Source: Sulfomarinibacter sp963733915 | Lineage (GTDB): Bacteria > Acidobacteriota > Thermoanaerobaculia > Thermoanaerobaculales > Sulfomarinibacteraceae | Direction of reading: 5' to 3' | Length of the DNA: 64,000 bases | Assembly (NCBI GenBank): GCA_963733915.1 | Contig: CAVTEP010000011.1 | Location: 620,001 to 684,000, forward strand | Notes under the pieces: generated by a model | Database searches by the model: none | The model's input: the letters and a program-made list of their open reading frames with translations, nothing else | Told to the model about the DNA's origin: nothing | Part shown: positions 27,242-34,430 of the stretch, piece by piece | Numbering within the stretch: the stretch's first letter is position 1 | Layout: every line of letters begins with the position of its first letter | Position numbers and translations under genes: made by a program

Positions 27242-27928
27242 ATGCCGGAGCTAGTTCAATGTACCGTCGCGCCACGGATCGAGGACTGGGTCCCAGTGGT
27301 CGTGGACCCGGATCTGCCGCCGATGCCGTGCCGCGCAGGAAAGCTCGAACTCAGCCACGGAGAGGCGATTGTTGTCGATACTCCCGATGGGAAGTTCCTG
27401 GGGCGGGTGACGACCTTTGCGATTCCGTCGGTCAAGCAACCGCGGCGTTCATCCGCGCGAATTGTCCGTCGCGCGACACCAGAGGACCAAAAGCGCCACG
27501 AAGACACCGGCCACCTCGAGCGTGAGATCGAGGGTTACCTCAAGCGGCGGACCCGCGAGCTCGAGCTCGAGTTGCACCCCTTCAAAGTGAGATTGCCCCT
27601 TTCGGGGCGAAAAGCGGTGATTTACTTCTCGGCCGAAAAGCGTGTCGATTATCGACCCCTGCAACGGGACCTCGGCCACCGATTCCGGCGGCGGATCGAG
27701 ATGCGGTCACTCGGTGTACGTGATGGTGCACGCCTCTGCGGTGGCCTCGGGCCATGCGGACGTTGTCTGTGCTGCACGACCTTTATGGACCGGTTCCACT
27801 CGGTGACCGTGCGCATGGCCAAACGTCAGAATCTGAGCCTCAACCCGACCAAGATTTCAGGCCTCTGCGGCCGGCTCATGTGCTGTCTGTCGCACGAGGT
27901 CGGACTCTACCCTGCCGATCAGCGTTAA
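27242..27928 (+). CDS. ricT: PSP1/RicT (YaaT) family iron-sulfur protein
   Basis: The 228-residue protein matches the PSP1 C-terminal domain. The cysteine motifs are CGGLGPCGRCLCC (about residues 160-175) and GLCGRLMCC, joined by the highly conserved segment KRQNLSLNPTKIS. In Bacillus the RicT/YaaT protein works with RicA and RicF as a [4Fe-4S] complex that stimulates RNA processing by RNase Y and affects phosphorelay. Here no ricA or ricF is adjacent, so the partner is unknown. It starts one base after the purE stop. Confidence 0.85.
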   Translation: MPELVQCTVAPRIEDWVPVVVDPDLPPMPCRAGKLELSHGEAIVVDTPDGKFLGRVTTFAIPSVKQPRRSSARIVRRATPEDQKRHEDTGHLEREIEGYLKRRTRELELELHPFKVRLPLSGRKAVIYFSAEKRVDYRPLQRDLGHRFRRRIEMRSLGVRDGARLCGGLGPCGRCLCCTTFMDRFHSVTVRMAKRQNLSLNPTKISGLCGRLMCCLSHEVGLYPADQR

Positions 27929-28067
27929 CAGGCCTGGGCTCTGACGGCCAGCGCGAGGGAGACACCTGCCGCCGGATCTGCTAACCTGATCCCAGTACCT
28001 AAGAACCTAACGACTTCATGCTTCCGGGATCCCTACGCCGCACAGCATGGGGCGCGAGGAGAACCTT

Positions 28068-28400
28068 ATGTCCGATCGTAAGCTGATCCGACCGTCAATG
28101 AACGAAATGATGGAAAAATACCCCACACGTTCTACCGGCCGACGCAAGCAGGTGCCCGCTGAGCAGACGAATGCTGAGAGCTTTTACTACCTCAAGCAGA
28201 TGCAGAGCCGTACGGCGATGGTGGTCGTGCTGACCGACGGCACTGAACTCAAGGGTTGGATCGAGTGGTACGACAAGAACTGCATCAAGCTCAATCGCGG
28301 CGACTCTCCCAACCTCCTGCTCTACAAGCATTCGATCAAGTTCATGTTCAAGGAAGAGGAGTTGCGGACCCGCCGCCGGCGGCGCGCGGCCGCCACCTAG
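28068..28400 (+). CDS. hfq: Hfq-like Sm-fold RNA chaperone with N- and C-terminal extensions
   Basis: The 110-residue protein carries an Hfq/Sm core at about residues 37-100. Sm1-like strands read VVVLTDGTELKGWIEWYD, and the Sm2 signature is LLYKHSIKFM, close to the classical YKHAI. Hfq normally starts directly with the Sm core; this protein has about 36 extra residues first (MSDRKLIRPSMNEMMEKY...) and an arginine-rich tail (RTRRRRRAAAT). Hfq hexamers pair small RNAs with mRNAs. The start is the ATG at 28068, with GAGGAG six bases upstream. The stop abuts inverted-repeat copy 2. Confidence 0.75.
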   Translation: MSDRKLIRPSMNEMMEKYPTRSTGRRKQVPAEQTNAESFYYLKQMQSRTAMVVVLTDGTELKGWIEWYDKNCIKLNRGDSPNLLLYKHSIKFMFKEEELRTRRRRRAAAT

Positions 28401-28580
28401 CCCGCATATCTCACCAGCTTTCTGCTGCGGCCGGCGATGCATCGCACCCAGCGGTGCTTTCTCCGCTCGGGGTGCTCAACGTACTGCTGAGTACGTCTCC
28501 GCGCCCCTCGAGTCGAAAACCCCACAGGGCACGGCGCCTCGCCGTCCTCGCGACGAAACCCAGTGAGACATGCGGGCTAG
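28397..28580. repeat. 176-bp inverted-repeat element, copy 2 (with flanking CTAG)
   Basis: The core runs 28401-28576 and is about 85 percent like copy 1 over the same 176-bp length. The ends are CCCGCATATCTCACC and AGTGAGACATGCGGG, with one mismatch inside the stem. CTAG stands at both outer edges, extending the inverted repeat. The inner GTACTGCTGAGTAC corresponds to the GTACTGTCGAGTAC of copy 1. The element starts directly after the stop of the Hfq-like gene. Confidence 0.85.
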
Positions 28581-28594
28581 CCCGCATATCTCAC
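28563..28594. repeat. Near-perfect 32-bp palindrome at the junction of copy 2 and udk
   Basis: The right end of copy 2 is followed by a further left-end sequence, so GTGAGACATGCGGG-CTAG-CCCGCATATCTCAC forms a palindrome with one mismatched pair. It lies between two converging genes. It may be a remnant of a third copy, or a hairpin terminator formed by tandem ends. Confidence 0.7.
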
Positions 28595-28602
28595 CGCCAT
28601 AC

Positions 28603-29221
28603 TCATGCCTGCAGCATCTGCAGGATTCGGCTGATCACAAGATCGAGCGCGACCGTATTGAATCCGCCCTCCGGAATGATGACGTCCGCCCAGCGCTTCG
28701 AGGGTTCGACGAACTCCAGATGCATTGGACGAACCGTCGCTCACGTACTGCTCGACCACGCTCTCCACCGATCGGTGGCGTTCGACGAGATCTCTTTTCA
28801 GACGGCGGATGAAGCGAATATCTGGATCGGTGTCGACGAAGATTTTGACGTCGAGGAGCTCTCGGATTTTGGGAATCGCGAGGATGAGAATGCCCTCGAG
28901 GAGGATGACCGTTTGCGGTTCGGCCCACTCGGTGGCGGTCAGACGAACGTGGCGGGAAAAATCGTAGCAGGGCAGCGGCGCCGGCTGACCGGATTTCAAC
29001 AACAGGAGGTGCTCCACGAGAATCCGGTCCTCGATCGCTTCTGGGTGGTCGAAGTTGTGGTGGGCGCGCTCGCCGTCGTCAAGGTGCGCGAGGTCGTGGT
29101 AGTAACGGTCCTGGTTGACGGTTACAATCCGCTCCGATCCGACGCGGCGAACGATTTCGTCGGCGACCGTTGTCTTCCCCGAGCCGGTGCCCCCGGCAAC
29201 CCCAATGCAGAGGGTCTTCAT
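28603..29221 (-). pseudogene. udk: Uridine kinase with one-base frameshift near its 3' end
   Basis: Uridine kinase phosphorylates uridine and cytidine for salvage. The N-terminus is intact: P-loop GVAGGTGSGKTTVA, DRYYHDL, the nucleoside region and LLEGILIL. After VEQYVS the reading shifts. The expected sequence TVRPMHLEFVEPSKRWADVIIPEGG appears in another frame, and removing the C at 28738 restores 205 normal codons ending at 28603. As written, translation continues with unrelated residues to 28577. The break is either a real mutation or a sequencing indel. The ATG at 29221 has no strong ribosome site. Confidence 0.8.
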
Positions 29222-29318
29222 CGGAGGACCTTCATGGTTTCATGATACCGAGCACGTACAGCCTCCTGCCTCGCTGAGCGACGCGTGGAGACATGCTGGT
29301 TCGCCGCAACAGCGGAGC

Positions 29319-30257
29319 TCAGAGATACTTGATCATCTCCTGCGCAGTCGCCACATCGGGTCCATCAGGCGAAATCTCGAGGTACTTTTCGAGATGTTCC
29401 TTGGCGCCTTCCATGTCGCCCGTGCGGAACAAGAGCATCCCATACTCGAAGTTGCACTGCGGAAAGTCCGGGTCCGCCTCGAGGCATTTTTCGAGGAGCG
29501 GCCGCGCACTTTCGTCATCCAGTTTATTGAGGTGTGCCGCCGCCTTGTTGTAGAGAATCGTCGGGTCCTCGGGGTTGACGACCTGGTAGCGTGCCATGTA
29601 CGCGGCGCGGGCCTCCTCGTCACCGAGCGCCGCACTGGCGTTGGTTGCGACGGCCAGGCACGTCAGCGAATCCTTGTCTACCTCGAGGCAGCTTTTTGCT
29701 GTGGCCAGCGCCCCCGCCATGTCCCCGGCGTCAAAACTGAGATCGGCCAGACCCTCGAGCGCCGGCAGCAAATCGGGCTTGGCGGCGACCGCTTCCTCGA
29801 GCTTCGCCCGCGCTCCATCGTCATCGCCAGCCTTCACCAGCGCCTTTGCCTCCTCGAACTCCCTGTATCCTGGCTGCTGGAGGAGATCTACTGCACCCTC
29901 GGCGGCGGCCTGCGCCAGGGATTTGAGCGTGACTTGGAAGACCGTGTCCGACGATCCGATCGCTACGTCGATTCGCAGCTGGTGTGACTGATAGCCCTCG
30001 GCCTCGACCAGCCCCTCATAGACCTTGGTGGCGTCGAGAATCACGGCCTTGAATACACCATTCTTGTCGACTTTGATCACTTTCTTGTAGGTGCTGACCG
30101 CAGTTGAAGTGATCGTGACGACGGCGGTCGGAATCGGGTTCCCCTCGGTATCGACCACGGTCCCCGCAATCCGCGCCTGGACGCCGGCGTTGACAATGAC
30201 CGCGGCGCTCAGGACGGCTACTATGGCGATTGACAACGTGAGTGTTTTCTTGCTCAT
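29319..30257 (-). CDS. Exported protein with carboxypeptidase-regulatory-like domain and TPRs
   Basis: The 312-residue protein has a clear signal peptide (MSKKTLTLSIAIVAVLSAAVIVNAG). A carboxypeptidase regulatory-like beta domain follows (about 27-110, starting ARIAGTVVDTEGNPIPTAVV). At least four TPR-like helical repeats then run to the end (AKALVKAGDDDGARAKLEEAV, and so on). The combination suggests a periplasmic protein-protein scaffold. AGGAGG lies before the ATG at 30257; longer upstream frames are spurious. It sits between proline dehydrogenase and udk on the same strand. Confidence 0.75.
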   Translation of the reverse strand: MSKKTLTLSIAIVAVLSAAVIVNAGVQARIAGTVVDTEGNPIPTAVVTITSTAVSTYKKVIKVDKNGVFKAVILDATKVYEGLVEAEGYQSHQLRIDVAIGSSDTVFQVTLKSLAQAAAEGAVDLLQQPGYREFEEAKALVKAGDDDGARAKLEEAVAAKPDLLPALEGLADLSFDAGDMAGALATAKSCLEVDKDSLTCLAVATNASAALGDEEARAAYMARYQVVNPEDPTILYNKAAAHLNKLDDESARPLLEKCLEADPDFPQCNFEYGMLLFRTGDMEGAKEHLEKYLEISPDGPDVATAQEMIKYL

Positions 30258-30313
30258 ATCTCGCCTCCTGCGCTGACGCGCGCACACGAGCATACTCCCT
30301 TTCCGGCCCTGTC

Positions 30314-31213
30314 TCAACGTGCGATCATCGCTCGCAACACGTGCCGAGCGACTGTCGGGTTTTCGCGCAGCCTGCGGATCGAGTACGGATACCAGTCCTT
30401 GCCGTAGGGGACGTAGACCCGCAACCGGTGGCCTGCCGAGAGGATGATTTTCCGGAGCTCGGGGTCGACCCCCAACAACATCTGAAACTCGTAGCGATCG
30501 CGGTCGAGCCGGAGCCGGTCCACAGTTCTCATTCCCGCCCACACCAGATGGGGATCGTGGGTCGCAATGCCCACGTAGCAGCCGGCCGCCAACAGTTTGT
30601 CGGTGAGATAGGCGAAGTTGGCGCGGACGGTGTCAAATTCCTTCCAGGCGATGGTCCTCGGCTCGCGGTAGATCCCCTTGCAGATTCGAATGTTCGGCGT
30701 CAACGACACGAGATCGTTGATATCAGCGATGGAGCGTCGCAGATACGACTGCAGCACCACGCCGACCGCGGACGGGAACCGCTCGTGCATGCGCCGGTAG
30801 AGCTGCAACGTGCCGTCCGTGCAGGTGTGGTCCTCCATGTCAATGCGGACGAAATTCCCGAGTTTGGACGCGTGTTCGACGATCGTGGAGACGTAATCTT
30901 CGCACAGCGACTGGTCGATTTTGAGTCCGAGCATCGTCGGTTTGATCGAGATATTGGCGTCCAGCTTTTCCTGCTGGAGACGGTCGAGCAGCCGCAGATA
31001 CTCGGCGACCGCTGCCTCGGCCCTGGCAGCCTCGCGGACCTCTTCGCCAAGCACATCGACGGTGCCCATCGCTCCTTCGTCGTTCATTGCGCGCAGAGTG
31101 CTGACGGCGTCGTCGAGGGTCTCGCCCGCGACGTAGCGCTGCGCGACGCGGCCCACGATGGGCTTTGGCACCAGCGGCATGCCGGTTTTGACCAGGCGGT
31201 CGAACAGACTCAT
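30314..31213 (-). CDS. Proline dehydrogenase
   Basis: The 299-residue, single-domain flavoenzyme oxidises proline to pyrroline-5-carboxylate and passes electrons to quinone. The beta-barrel motifs are present: NISIKPTMLGLKID, FVRIDMEDHTCTD, VVLQSYLRRS, RICKGIYREP, IATHDP and the C-terminal YGKDWYPYSIRRLRENP. It lacks the P5C dehydrogenase domain of PutA. The ATG at 31213 overlaps the comF stop (ATGA) and has GAGGAG upstream. No P5C dehydrogenase gene is near. Confidence 0.9.
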   Translation of the reverse strand: MSLFDRLVKTGMPLVPKPIVGRVAQRYVAGETLDDAVSTLRAMNDEGAMGTVDVLGEEVREAARAEAAVAEYLRLLDRLQQEKLDANISIKPTMLGLKIDQSLCEDYVSTIVEHASKLGNFVRIDMEDHTCTDGTLQLYRRMHERFPSAVGVVLQSYLRRSIADINDLVSLTPNIRICKGIYREPRTIAWKEFDTVRANFAYLTDKLLAAGCYVGIATHDPHLVWAGMRTVDRLRLDRDRYEFQMLLGVDPELRKIILSAGHRLRVYVPYGKDWYPYSIRRLRENPTVARHVLRAMIAR

Positions 31214-31953
31214 ATCAATCTCCTCGGATCCGGGGCATGGGCAAAGACGGCGCAGTACACGGCCGCCGCATTGACACGGTGGAGAGCCTCCACCGCCCGC
31301 CGCAGCGTGGTCCCGGTCGTTCTGACATCGTCGATCAGGAGCAGGTTGCGACCTGAGGCCCGGCGGCTGGCTCGAAAACTGTGCCGGTCGAGAGCCAAAC
31401 GTTGTGATCTGGTGCGCCCGGTCTGCCGGCCAAATCCGCGCCGTCGCAGCAATGCGGCCCGGGGTTTGCCGAGACCTCGCGCAACTTCGTCCGCCAGCAA
31501 TGCCGATGCTTCCCATGGGCGCCTGATTCGGCGCCATGGATGAGACGGGACGTGGCACACGAGGTCGATTCCGGAAGCCCACGGCTCGACCGCCACCGCG
31601 GCCGCGAGGCGAGCGCCCAGGGGGACGGCGAGGTCGTCCCGTCCCCCATGCTTGAGTGCGAGGACGGCGGTTCTGGACGCGCCGTCGTGTTCCCCCCAGA
31701 TCACCGTCCCCAACTGTGGTGGCTGAGCTCGGAGGCACAACAAGCACGGCTCGGATGGGTCGGCGGCAGGCACACCGCAGCGAGGACATATCTGTCCGGC
31801 CTGAGGCACCATCAGCGACCAGCACGCGCCGCACAAACCACGATCCGAACCGCTGAGCGGTTGATCGCAGTGTGGACACATGCCAGGAAGCAGGGCCTCG
31901 ATTACCGCCGCCAACACGCCCCCCGTACGCACGGCGGCCATCGTAGCAGACAC
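31210..31953 (-). CDS. comF: ComF family phosphoribosyltransferase-like protein
   Basis: The 247-residue protein has an N-terminal zinc-ribbon with two Cys pairs (CPHC...CGAC and CPRC...CLLC, about residues 26-75) and a type I PRTase domain with the PRPP loop LLIDDVRTTGTTL. In competent bacteria ComF helps take up single-stranded DNA. Many other bacteria carry it without known competence, so its role here is open. The start is GTG at 31953, or ATG at 31941; no strong ribosome site decides. Translation is coupled to proline dehydrogenase by a four-base overlap. Confidence 0.85.
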   Translation of the reverse strand: MSATMAAVRTGGVLAAVIEALLPGMCPHCDQPLSGSDRGLCGACWSLMVPQAGQICPRCGVPAADPSEPCLLCLRAQPPQLGTVIWGEHDGASRTAVLALKHGGRDDLAVPLGARLAAAVAVEPWASGIDLVCHVPSHPWRRIRRPWEASALLADEVARGLGKPRAALLRRRGFGRQTGRTRSQRLALDRHSFRASRRASGRNLLLIDDVRTTGTTLRRAVEALHRVNAAAVYCAVFAHAPDPRRLI

Positions 31954-31972
31954 GAGAGAGGGCGGGAACCCG

Positions 31973-32266
31973 ATGAACCCCGAATCGGGCCCTCCGGCAA
32001 TGTCCGACCTTGGCCGCGTGAAAGACAGCTCCCTTGGCTATACTGAGGCGATGGAGGCCTACCATCACAACCTTCGCTGGCATGACGGCAACGGATTTTC
32101 CCACCTCCGTGCGGCGCTCGTCGGTCCTTCGCTGACGGTGCCGGTCGCCAACGGAAGCATGACTCTGGGCAGGTGGCAACAAATCGTCCTCGTCGAATGC
32201 GACCTCGAGCCTCGCCAACGACGGGTCGCGCTTTCGTTCATCGGCTCGGTCGGTGGAGGAGGGTGA
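31973..32266 (+). pseudogene. YjbQ/UPF0047 family protein, 5'-truncated
   Basis: The 97 codons match only the C-terminal part of YjbQ proteins, which are normally about 135-140 residues. The conserved phrases are WHDGNGFSHLRAALVGPSLTVPV and LGRWQQIVLVE. The N-terminal strands with the HTT/A motif are absent, and comF on the other strand leaves no room for them. The upstream residues (NPESGPPAMSDLGR) still look like family sequence, so truncation seems recent. An ATG at 31973 follows a GGCGGG stretch and could be translated. The stop overlaps the next start (TGATG). Confidence 0.6.
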
Positions 32267-32638
32267 TGCCGCACCTTATTCTCGAGGGAAAAGTCGACCT
32301 CGCGAGCACGATCGGGCGGATTTACTCACGACGTCCGAAGGTGGGGTCCGGCGGTGCTCAAGACTGAGATGGAGTGGCGCCGCGGTGATGGTCTCGCAAT
32401 GCTGGTCGAGGGAGTGGTTGTCGAGCATTCTCGGCCGCTCCACCCGGTCGCCGTCATATCCGAGCATCACGGCGACACCAGTGTGCGACTGTGGCGGCTG
32501 GCGCCTGTCGAGAGGACCCCGGCGGTCCAGCGATGGTTGGCCTTGATCGCCGGCGAGCTGCGCCGGCTGGGCGCCGGTCCCCTCAAGACGACCAATATCG
32601 CCGCCGATCTGTGGCAAGATCTCGGACTTAGCGCTTGA
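32266..32638 (+). pseudogene. Hypothetical protein interrupted by a frameshift
   Basis: Reading from the coupled ATG at 32266 gives 33 residues (MPHLILEGKVDLAST...) and a stop at 32367. A second good frame from about 32354 to 32638 (LKTEMEWRRGDGLAMLVEGV...) continues with protein-like composition. Removing one G from the GGGG run at 32343-32346 joins both into one 123-residue protein. I do not recognise the family. Either a real frame break or a homopolymer sequencing error explains it. The 3' end overlaps the converging gene by 11 bases. Confidence 0.5.
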
Positions 32639-33176
32639 GCGCCTCGTCGAGTTCCTGATGGCGCTCCTCGCGCGATTGTTCGAGGTTTTCGAGTTGGTCG
32701 CGAATCGCGCCGGTGGCCAGTCCGGGTCCCGGCCCCCCGATTCCATCGATTCCTGATTCAAGTGCCGCGCGCGCCGCACCGAGATGGCGCCGAGCCCGCA
32801 TCAAGTTGACTGTCGACGGCGACAGAGCCTGAGCGCGGAGTGCGCCGGCAGCCGAGCGCAGGGCGACCGCCGCTCGCAGCTCAGCGCTTGGCGCCGGCGC
32901 GTCGGCGGCCCACGAGGCGGCGGTGGTGGCCACAAGCGTGAGGTCCTCGACGTGCTCACCAACGGTGTCGGGGGCGGCCAGCAGGTCCTCCATGGCGGCC
33001 ACCATTTGCAGGGCGAGGTCGCGGTCGAGGGCGTGGGCCGAAACGCCGGTTTCGCGCAGCCCGTCGGCAACAGATGCAATGGCGTCGAGGCTCGAGGTCG
33101 CGTCGCGCCCGCCGAGGTACAGCATGAAGCCGACGGCGAGCAGTAGGGAAATGAAGAAGGCACCGGAAATGCGCAT
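32628..33176 (-). CDS. Hypothetical exported or membrane-anchored helical protein
   Basis: This 182-residue protein begins MRISGAFFISLLLAVGFML, a signal peptide or anchor helix. The rest is Ala-, Arg- and Glu-rich and looks helical, with a glycine break at about residues 151-160 (GIDGIGGPGPG) and a charged end (EQSREERHQELDEALKR). No family is recognised. An ATG at 33209 would add 11 residues before the hydrophobic stretch and is less likely. Confidence 0.55.
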   Translation of the reverse strand: MRISGAFFISLLLAVGFMLYLGGRDATSSLDAIASVADGLRETGVSAHALDRDLALQMVAAMEDLLAAPDTVGEHVEDLTLVATTAASWAADAPAPSAELRAAVALRSAAGALRAQALSPSTVNLMRARRHLGAARAALESGIDGIGGPGPGLATGAIRDQLENLEQSREERHQELDEALKR

Positions 33177-33383
33177 GGTCTGGTCCCATTTCAAGTATAT
33201 CGCCCGCATTTCTCAGGACGCCTCGTGGGCTTCGCTCCGCGGAATGATGGGACCTGCGCACAGCGAATGACGCCACGCTGTCCCCTTGAGTGGACAGGTC
33301 CCCAATCATGAGGACCGGAGGGCCGCAGAAATCGGAAGCGCCAATTGGCATGAACTTTGCGGAAGCTCGGGCTGGAGGTTGAG

Positions 33384-34304
33384 ATGACACATGGAAATGC
33401 CCGCTTCGCCGTCATCGGGTTGTTTGCAATGGTTGCGGCAGCCATCCCGGCTACGACCGCTGCGCAATTGGCGGCAGATTGGATGATCCCGGCGGCGGCG
33501 CACGAACGAGGATCGCGCGGCACCTATTGGCGGACCGATCTGTCGATTCACAATCCCCACGACTTCGAACTGCCAGTCGTCGTGCAGCTGCTGCCGAGCG
33601 AAAGCGCCAACCTCGAAGTACCAACCATCAGTTTCAGCGTCTATCCCTGGGAGACCGTCAACCTGTGGGACGTTCTCGGTCCGGAGGGTTTCGACTTCGA
33701 CGGGACCGGCGCCCTCCTCGCGTATGCCGATCCGAGCCTGGCGTGCGAGCCGATCGAAGACTGTCATTTTCTCGCGACCTCGCGAACCTATACCCTCGCG
33801 CAGGGCGGCGGCGCTGGCGAGTATGGTCTGACAGTGCCCGGAGCGGCTGCTGCCCGCGGCATGGACTGGTCGAGCCTCGCGTATGCGGCCGGGGTCCTCA
33901 ACGACGGTGCCTCCTTTCGTTGCAACGCGGGCGTAGCATCGTGGACCCCGGACTGGACCAGGTTGCGTCTCGACATCCAGGATGCCGAGGGTACGATTGT
34001 CAGCACCGAGGTTTTTGACGTGCCGCCTTTCGGACATGTCCAGCGGCGGTTGCTGGCCACTGGATTCGGGGGCAGCCTCGTCTTTTATCTCGAATCCGGG
34101 CCCAACGATGCTCTCGTCTTTGCCTATGCGACGGTCATCGATCAGGAGACCGGCGATGCCAGCTACCTTTTCGCCGAGTCGTCCGTGGTCGGCGCCTCGG
34201 TGGCAAAGGCTCGTCAAGCGGCCGACGGACGCCCCGAAGTGCCGGCAGCCGCTCGTCGGATCGCGGTATCGCTTCGGTCGTCGAAACGTGCAGCCCGATT
34301 CTGA
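33384..34304 (+). CDS. Secreted hypothetical protein
   Basis: The 306-residue protein has a signal peptide (about residues 7-29, ending PATTAAQ). The mature part is beta-rich, with SRGTYWRTDLSIHNPHDFELPV resembling extracellular beta-sandwich proteins. Two cysteines in LACEPIEDC could form a disulfide. GGAGG sits 5 bases before the ATG at 33384. I do not recognise a named domain. It is flanked by unrelated genes on both sides. Confidence 0.65.
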   Translation: MTHGNARFAVIGLFAMVAAAIPATTAAQLAADWMIPAAAHERGSRGTYWRTDLSIHNPHDFELPVVVQLLPSESANLEVPTISFSVYPWETVNLWDVLGPEGFDFDGTGALLAYADPSLACEPIEDCHFLATSRTYTLAQGGGAGEYGLTVPGAAAARGMDWSSLAYAAGVLNDGASFRCNAGVASWTPDWTRLRLDIQDAEGTIVSTEVFDVPPFGHVQRRLLATGFGGSLVFYLESGPNDALVFAYATVIDQETGDASYLFAESSVVGASVAKARQAADGRPEVPAAARRIAVSLRSSKRAARF

Positions 34305-34430
34305 CCCATATCCTCGATGCCTGCCCTATGCCAATGGTTGATTCAGAGTGTGATCAAAGACCCATTCGTACTCGCGCTGCGATCCGCCGCCGGGTAGAAT
34401 TGTTATTGGGCATCGGCATTCGGGAGGCGA

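Noticed and set aside
33199..33230. CCCGCATTTCTCAGG sequence resembling the end of the 176-bp element
   Set aside because: Only about a dozen bases match and no opposite end is found; too weak to call a remnant.
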